From Kitasatospora sp. GP82 (GTDB lineage Bacteria; Actinomycetota; Actinomycetes; Streptomycetales; Streptomycetaceae): 64,000 nt of DNA. Below the pieces are notes generated by a model. It was not told where the DNA came from. It did no database searches and saw nothing but the letters and a program-made list of their open reading frames with translations. Shown here piece by piece: positions 58,939 to 64,000 of the stretch. Made by a program: the position numbers and the translations under genes. Each line of letters starts with the position of its first letter. Position 1 is the stretch's first letter. The stretch spans positions 88,873 to 152,872 of the forward strand of contig NZ_JARZAJ010000020.1 in the NCBI RefSeq assembly GCF_029892105.1. Reading direction: 5' to 3'.

Positions 58939-61900
58939 GCAACCAGATCGTCAGGGCCCTGGAGCATGGGGCGCAGAAGCTGGGTAAAACGCTGGCCGAG
59001 GATGCCGGTACGGCCGTGAAGGGCCTGTACCGCAAGACCGGCGACAACCTGAGGAAGGTTGCCAAGAACACCCGTGAGGTGGATGCCAAGCACGCGGAGG
59101 AGCTGACCAGGCTCCACCGGCGGGGCGACGGTGGCGAGTCCGGCCTTTCCCACCGCGGCGGTGCTGGCAGGCACTCCGGTGCCCCGTCCGGGACCGGGCG
59201 CTCCGGAAATCCGCAGTCGCCCCGGCTCCGTGACGGTGCGAGCGAACCGCGGAAGACGGCGGTCCCGCCGTCGAAGCGCACCTGCCGCAGCGACCCGATC
59301 GACGTCGCCTCGGGAGAGATGCTGCTTCAGCACGAGGACGTGAATCTTCCCGGGACACTGCCGCTGATGCTCGGCCGGACCCATCTCTCGACGTACCGCT
59401 ACGGCGGTTGGTTCGGCCCGTCCTGGGCGTCGACGCTGGACCAGCGGGTCGAGCTCGACGGCGACGGCGTCGTGTTCGCCACCGAGGACGGGATGCTGTT
59501 GGTGTACCCCGTGCCGACGCCCGGTGAGCAGACGCTGCCCGTCGAAGGTCCCCGGTTCCCCTTGGAGTGGGAGCCGCACGCCGGCACCGAGATCCGGATC
59601 AGCGACCCGGTCCGCGGCCTGACCTGGCACTTCGACCAACCCGTAGTGGACGACGGCGGCCACGGACCGCACGGGGCCCGCTCGCATGTGCCGTTGCGGG
59701 CGATCACCGACCGCAACGGCAACCGGATCGACGTCGACTACTCCGAGCGGGGTGTGCCGGTCGAGGTCCGGCACAGCGGCGGCTACCGGATCGCGATCGA
59801 CTCCGAGGGCGCCCGGATCACCGGACTGCGCCTGCTCGGCGCAGCCGGTGACGAGCTCTCGGGTGTGCGGCTGGCCGGGTTCCAGTACGACGGCAACAAC
59901 AATCTCTCAGGTGTCGTCGACGCCGCCGACGCGCCGCTGCGCTTCACCTATGACGAGGCCGGGCGGATCACCTCCTGGACCGACCGCAACCAGCACCGCT
60001 ACCGCTACCTCTACGACCGCGCGGGTCGGTGTGTGCAGACCCGCGGCGACGGCGGCTTCCTGGACGCGGTGTTCGCCTACGACAACGATCGCAGGACCAC
60101 CACCGTCCGCGACTCACTCGGTCACATGACGGTCTACCAGCTGAACGACCTGGGTCAGGTCATCACCGAGACCGATGCCCTCGGCGGGGTCGCCACCTCC
60201 CTGTGGGACCGCCATGACCTGCTGCTTTCCCGCACCGATCCGCTGGGGCGGACGACGTCCTACAGCTACGACGTCGACGGCAACCTGGCCGCCGTGACGC
60301 TGGCCGACGGCACGGTCACCTCGGTCGTCCACAACGACCTTCGGCAGCCCGTCCAGGTCGTCGAGCCCGATGGCTCGGTGTGGCGCTACGAGTACGACGA
60401 GCGCGGCAACCTGCTGGCCGTCGCCGACCCGGCGGGAGCGGAGACCCGCTACGCCTACGGCGAGCTCGGTGAGCTGGCCGCCGTCAGCGACGCCACGGGC
60501 CGGACCACGGTGTTCGGGACCGATGCCGCCGGCCTGGTCGTCTCGATCACCGACGCCGACGGGTCCGTCAGCACCTGCGTCCGCGACGCGTTCGGCAACC
60601 CGCAGACCCTCACCGACGCGCTCGGCGGCGTCATCACCTGCGGCTGGACCGTCGACGGTCGGCCTGCCTGGCGGACGTCCCCCGAGGGCCGTACCGAGTG
60701 GTGGAAGTACGACGCCGAGGGCAACCTCCTCGAACACATCGACGAGACGGGCGCCTCGGAGCGCTTCGAGTACACGTTCTTCGACCGGGTCTCCGCCCGC
60801 ACCGGAGCCGACGGAGCCCGGTACGAGTTCGAGTACGACACCGAGCTCAGGGTGCTCGGCGTCACCAACCCTCATCGCCTGCATTGGAGTTACGAGTACG
60901 ACGCGGTCGGTCGGCTGGTCGCCGAGCGGGACTTCAACGGTCGGGCCGTGCGGTACGTGGTCGACGCGGCCGGTGAGCTTCTCAGTCGGACCAACGGCGC
61001 GGGCCAAACCGTCCGGTACCGCCGGGATGCCGTCGGTCGCACGCTGGAACAGGACGCCGACGGCGTGCTCACCACGTTCTCCTACGACCCGGTCGGTCGA
61101 CTGCTGCGCACCTCCGGGCCCGGTGTCGAACTGTCCGTCGACTACGACGCAGCGAAGCGGCCGGTGGCGGAGACCTGCAACGGCCTGACGCTGGCGCACG
61201 CATACGACTGGTCGGGCAGGCGGACCGCCCGCCGTACACCCGATGGCGCTGAGAGCTCCTGGTCCTACGGCCCGAACGGGCGGATCGATTCCCTGACGGC
61301 CGGTCAGCGCTCACTGAGCTTCGGATACGACCGGGCAGGCCGCGAGGTGTCACGTCGGCTCGGTGCCCTGACGCTGCACCAGGCATGGGACGGCGCGGAC
61401 AGGCTCGTCGAGCAGCACGTCAGCGTCACGGTCGACACATCGCCTCGGACCCTGCAGCGCCGGACTTTCGGCTATCGGTCGGACGGCTACCTCACGAGCA
61501 TCACCGACAGTCGCAGCGGCTCCCGGAGCTTCTCCCTGGACGCGGCCGGCCGGGTCACCGCGGTCACCGGCGAGAACTGGCGCGAGGCCTATGCCTACGA
61601 CGGCGCCGGCAACCTGGCTGCGGCCGACTGGCCGGCGTCCGATCCGACCCGGTCAGATGCCGTCGGCGACCGGAGCTACACCGGTGCCCTGCTCCAGCGC
61701 GCCGGACGCGTCGGCTACGAGTACGACGGGCAGGGCCGACTGATCCGTCAGACCCGGCGACTGCTCTCCGGTGGAAGCCGGGTCTGGCAGTACGAATGGG
61801 ACGCCGACGACCGCCTGATCGCGCTCACCACTCCCCACGGCGACGTCTGGCGCTACTTGTACGACCCCTTCGGCCGACGAGTGGCCAAGGTCCGGATGAC

Positions 61901-62786
61901 GCCGGACGGCACGGGCGTGGTCGAGCGGACCGTCTTCGTCTGGGACGGCACCGTCCTCGCGGAGCAGGCCCGCACCGACCTCCGAACCGGCACCGTGCAG
62001 GTCACCACTTGGGACTGGGACCAGGACCACCACCGGGTGCTCACCCAGACGGTCAGCCTGCGGGACGCCTCGCAGCGCGAGGTGGACCGGCGGTTCTACG
62101 CCATCGTCACGGACCTGGTCGGCACCCCGACTGAGCTCGTCGACGAGCAGGGGACGGTCGCCTGGCGTTCCCGGACGACCCTGTGGGGCGACGTCCTGGC
62201 CGCTCAGGAGGACATGGCGGACTGCCCGCTGCGCTTCCCGGGCCAGTATCTGGACCGCGAGAGCGACCTGCACTACAACCTCTACCGCTACTACGACCCG
62301 CAGACTGCCCGCTATCTGAGTCCCGATCCGCTCGGCCTGGAGCCCGCGCCCGACCCGTACGCGTACGTCGGCAACCCGCTGGCCGAGACCGACCCGCTGG
62401 GACTGGCGAAGAAGCCCAAGTGCGAGATCATCATCCGCTACGGCAGTGAGGCCGAGGCCAAGCAGTCCCTGGCCGCCAACGACGGCAAGGGTGGGCTCGT
62501 CCCGAAGTTCAAGCCGCACGACAGGCAGCCGAAGTGGATCGCGCGGGCGGACGCCGACCTCAGCGCCGGGAACCTCGGCCAGGCCAAGCACTACACGCAC
62601 AAGATGGAGTTCCGCTGCAAGCCCGGGACGTACGACTGGCTCAAGCAGTGGGAGACCAAGCCCACCAACGAGCCCGGCCGTTTCGAGCTGCCCGCGGGCG
62701 AGATCGAACGGTTCAACAAGCGCGTCGAGGAGACCACCGTCACCAAGGTCGAGCGCGGCAACGCCGGCAAGCGGAGGCGGCGGTGA
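58935..62786 (+). CDS. RHS/YD-repeat polymorphic toxin with unrecognised C-terminal effector domain
   Basis: The 1,283-residue protein starts at the GTG at 58935. Residues ~1-115 are basic and low-complexity. CRSDPIDVASGEMLLQHEDV and PGTLPLMLGRTHLSTY match the DUF6531 domain. Many YD repeats follow, such as YEYDAVGRLV, FSYDPVGRLL and AYDGAGNLAA. The RHS core ends with RYYDPQTARYLSPDPLGLEP, DPYAYVGNPLAETDPLGL at about residues 1115-1155. RHS repeats build a shell that encloses a C-terminal toxin. The last ~127 residues hold RYGSEAEAKQSLAANDGKGG, ARADADLSAGNLGQAKHYTH, KMEFRCKPGTYDWLKQWETK and a very basic end. I recognise no nuclease or deaminase motif, so the activity is open. Export by ESX is inferred from the upstream gene. 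Confidence 0.93.
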   Translation: MSNQIVRALEHGAQKLGKTLAEDAGTAVKGLYRKTGDNLRKVAKNTREVDAKHAEELTRLHRRGDGGESGLSHRGGAGRHSGAPSGTGRSGNPQSPRLRDGASEPRKTAVPPSKRTCRSDPIDVASGEMLLQHEDVNLPGTLPLMLGRTHLSTYRYGGWFGPSWASTLDQRVELDGDGVVFATEDGMLLVYPVPTPGEQTLPVEGPRFPLEWEPHAGTEIRISDPVRGLTWHFDQPVVDDGGHGPHGARSHVPLRAITDRNGNRIDVDYSERGVPVEVRHSGGYRIAIDSEGARITGLRLLGAAGDELSGVRLAGFQYDGNNNLSGVVDAADAPLRFTYDEAGRITSWTDRNQHRYRYLYDRAGRCVQTRGDGGFLDAVFAYDNDRRTTTVRDSLGHMTVYQLNDLGQVITETDALGGVATSLWDRHDLLLSRTDPLGRTTSYSYDVDGNLAAVTLADGTVTSVVHNDLRQPVQVVEPDGSVWRYEYDERGNLLAVADPAGAETRYAYGELGELAAVSDATGRTTVFGTDAAGLVVSITDADGSVSTCVRDAFGNPQTLTDALGGVITCGWTVDGRPAWRTSPEGRTEWWKYDAEGNLLEHIDETGASERFEYTFFDRVSARTGADGARYEFEYDTELRVLGVTNPHRLHWSYEYDAVGRLVAERDFNGRAVRYVVDAAGELLSRTNGAGQTVRYRRDAVGRTLEQDADGVLTTFSYDPVGRLLRTSGPGVELSVDYDAAKRPVAETCNGLTLAHAYDWSGRRTARRTPDGAESSWSYGPNGRIDSLTAGQRSLSFGYDRAGREVSRRLGALTLHQAWDGADRLVEQHVSVTVDTSPRTLQRRTFGYRSDGYLTSITDSRSGSRSFSLDAAGRVTAVTGENWREAYAYDGAGNLAAADWPASDPTRSDAVGDRSYTGALLQRAGRVGYEYDGQGRLIRQTRRLLSGGSRVWQYEWDADDRLIALTTPHGDVWRYLYDPFGRRVAKVRMTPDGTGVVERTVFVWDGTVLAEQARTDLRTGTVQVTTWDWDQDHHRVLTQTVSLRDASQREVDRRFYAIVTDLVGTPTELVDEQGTVAWRSRTTLWGDVLAAQEDMADCPLRFPGQYLDRESDLHYNLYRYYDPQTARYLSPDPLGLEPAPDPYAYVGNPLAETDPLGLAKKPKCEIIIRYGSEAEAKQSLAANDGKGGLVPKFKPHDRQPKWIARADADLSAGNLGQAKHYTHKMEFRCKPGTYDWLKQWETKPTNEPGRFELPAGEIERFNKRVEETTVTKVERGNAGKRRRR

Positions 62787-62846
62787 GGCCGGCAGCGCGA
62801 CAGCGGATGATGGTATGGCCATGGTGACTCGAGGAGGATGCACACA

Positions 62847-63608
62847 GTGACGCAGCAGACCGCGCGGCCCCGGTTCAAGTTCGCCCTGTTCGGGCTCGGC
62901 GATCGCTGGGAGTCCGGCGCCGAGCAGCTCGGCGCCGAGGTGGCGGCGGGACTGCTCGCCTTCGGCCCGGAGACAGCCGCCCTCGCGGCGGCGGCCGGAC
63001 AACTCGCTGTCTCGGTCGAGGAGGACGCGTTCGGACGACGGAACTTCGGGCTCTGTCTGAGGGACTACGACGTACGCCTGGCGGAGATCGTCTGGCTCGC
63101 GGACGGCCGGGATGTCCCGGAACAGGTGAAACAGCAATGGCCGAACCTGACCCAGCAGGAATGGGACTGCGCGCTCCGGGTGGCCAAACTGGTGCTGTCG
63201 GCGCTGGGGTCACCCTCGATCCAGAACGACAAGGCGCTCCCGAATCCCGCACGGGCCCGGTTCCGAGCCGCGCTGTCGGCCGTGGGCGACCGCCCTGGGA
63301 CGGCCCCGGAGGAGCTCGCCCGGAACGTGACGGGTGGACTGCTGGCCTTCGGATCGGAGACTCCCGATAACCTTGCCGCTGCGGAGCAGCTCGACGTCTC
63401 GGTCGAGCAGGACGAGAACGGCTGGAACGTCGGTCTCTGCATGAGACGATCTGGACTCCGCCTGTCGCGCCTCCTCAGGAGTGCGGTCGGCAGCCCTGTG
63501 CCGCAGCAGATGCTGGAGGACCTCCCGGACCTCGTCCAGGAGGACTGGGACACCGTGCTCACGGTCACCACGGCGATCCTGGCAGCACTCGAGTCCGATC
63601 CGGTCTGA
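62847..63608 (+). CDS. Putative immunity protein with two tandem homologous domains
   Basis: GAGGAGG sits 9 nt before the GTG at 62847, which decides this start over the ATG at 62838, only a base or so from the same site. The 253-residue protein is an internal duplication: GAEVAAGLLAFGPETAALAA, LAVSVEEDAFGRRNFGLCLR and LVLSALGS in the first half correspond to ARNVTGGLLAFGSETPDNLA, LDVSVEQDENGWNVGLCMRR and AILAALES in the second. Each unit is about 115 residues. Placed 60 bp after the RHS gene, it is the natural candidate for the cognate antitoxin/immunity protein. I know no named family for it. Its stop codon TGA coincides with the first bases of the following IS3 element. Confidence 0.75.
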   Translation: MTQQTARPRFKFALFGLGDRWESGAEQLGAEVAAGLLAFGPETAALAAAAGQLAVSVEEDAFGRRNFGLCLRDYDVRLAEIVWLADGRDVPEQVKQQWPNLTQQEWDCALRVAKLVLSALGSPSIQNDKALPNPARARFRAALSAVGDRPGTAPEELARNVTGGLLAFGSETPDNLAAAEQLDVSVEQDENGWNVGLCMRRSGLRLSRLLRSAVGSPVPQQMLEDLPDLVQEDWDTVLTVTTAILAALESDPV

Positions 63609-64000
63609 GGTTCCCCCGAGGTGCGGAAGGTTGCCGGACATGACCTGATGGGTCGTGAGAAGGGAGCCTCTGCCATGGCTGCACCGATGAAGTATCCGCC
63701 CGAGTTGCGGCAGCGAGCCGTTGCCGCGTACCGGGCCGCCGACCCGAAGCCGGTGATCCGGCAGATGGCCCGGGACCTCGGCGTGCACCACGAGGCCCTG
63801 CGCAACTGGATCCGCCAGGACGAGGCCGACCGCGGCGAGCGCGACGACCGGGTGACCACCGCCGAGAAGGAGGAACTGGCCGCTCTGCGCAAGGAGAACG
63901 CCGAACTCCGCCGGTCCTGCGAGATCCTCAAGGCCGCCTCGGCTTTTTTCGCCCAGGAGCTCGACCCGACCCGGCGACGGTACTGAAGCTCATCGACGAG
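63606..64000 (+). mobile_element. IS3-family element, left part, runs off the window
   Basis: The element appears to begin at TGAGGTTCCCCCGAGG (63606), followed by orfA (63675-63986) and the start of orfB, which continues past base 64000. Near 63944-63949 a run of six T sits where the orfA frame can slip to the orfB frame. The -1 reading continues as FFRPGARPDPATVLKLIDE to the edge. The right end is not visible. Confidence 0.8.
63675..63986 (+). CDS. IS3-family transposase OrfA
   Basis: This 103-residue protein begins MAAPMKYPPELRQRAVAAYR. It has the HTH VIRQMARDLGVHHEALRNWI and the leucine-zipper-like helix EKEELAALRKENAELRRSCE, then ILKAASAFFAQELDPTRRRY. This is the DNA-binding subunit of IS3-group transposases. 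Full-length transposase arises by programmed -1 frameshifting onto orfB at the T-run near 63944-63949. Unlike the broken copy at 56.3-57.5 kb, this orfA is intact. Confidence 0.88.
   Translation: MAAPMKYPPELRQRAVAAYRAADPKPVIRQMARDLGVHHEALRNWIRQDEADRGERDDRVTTAEKEELAALRKENAELRRSCEILKAASAFFAQELDPTRRRY

Overview
The window is very GC-rich DNA with the codon use of a Streptomyces or Kitasatospora-type actinomycete. The evidence is strong third-position G/C, GTG and TTG starts, and lineage-typical families such as DUF5132, DUF885 metallopeptidases and integrases with an LGIH-type C-terminus. No rRNA or tRNA was seen. The left 35 kb looks like stable biosynthetic and transport DNA. The right 27 kb is a patchwork of insertion-sequence remnants, broken genes and small accessory genes.

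Region 1 (1-26.8 kb, minus strand) is a secondary-metabolite operon: a DUF5132 protein, an ABC exporter with an N-terminal heavy-metal-associated-like domain, then one giant nonribosomal peptide synthetase. The synthetase has at least 7,936 residues and runs off the left edge. Its order is C-A-T seven times, with an N-methyltransferase inside A6 and a thioesterase at the end. The first C domain is EntF-like, so the chain probably starts with an acyl or aryl cap made elsewhere. Hand-read A-domain codes suggest X-Thr-Thr-Pro-like-aromatic-N-methyl-aromatic-X. Modules 5 and 6 share stretches of almost identical DNA at a constant 3,072-bp offset, with one diverged block that carries the first residues of the specificity code.

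Region 2 (27.1-36.8 kb) holds a DUF885 metallopeptidase and, divergently, a tightly overlapping five-gene operon: lipoprotein binding protein, permease, permease-ATPase fusion, ATPase, and a FAD-dependent amino-acid oxidase. This looks like peptide or amino-acid-derivative uptake followed by oxidation. A membrane-anchored alpha/beta hydrolase converges on it.

Region 3 (37-46 kb) has a start-less gene remnant with a hexanucleotide repeat, an AhpD-like protein without its CxxC motif, an IS630 remnant, a GT1 glycosyltransferase, a frameshifted DciA-like pseudogene, a Ser/Thr kinase, IS21 debris with 24-bp terminal repeats, a threonine aldolase and a GNAT acetyltransferase.

Region 4 (46-57.5 kb) has two orphan two-repeat type I-E CRISPR arrays around a TM-anchored protein, a secreted protein, a nucleotidyltransferase, a peptidase E homologue, a SUKH-like gene with a likely 3' frameshift, an SDR/TetR pair with three matching palindromic operators inside IS21-type repeats, Tn554-like recombinase remnants, another SDR, and a dead IS3 element.

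Region 5 (58.2-64 kb) is a polymorphic-toxin locus: a WXG100-like helical protein, a 1,283-residue RHS/YD-repeat protein with an unrecognised C-terminal toxin candidate, and a putative immunity protein made of two tandem homologous domains. An IS3 element abuts the immunity stop codon and runs off the right edge.
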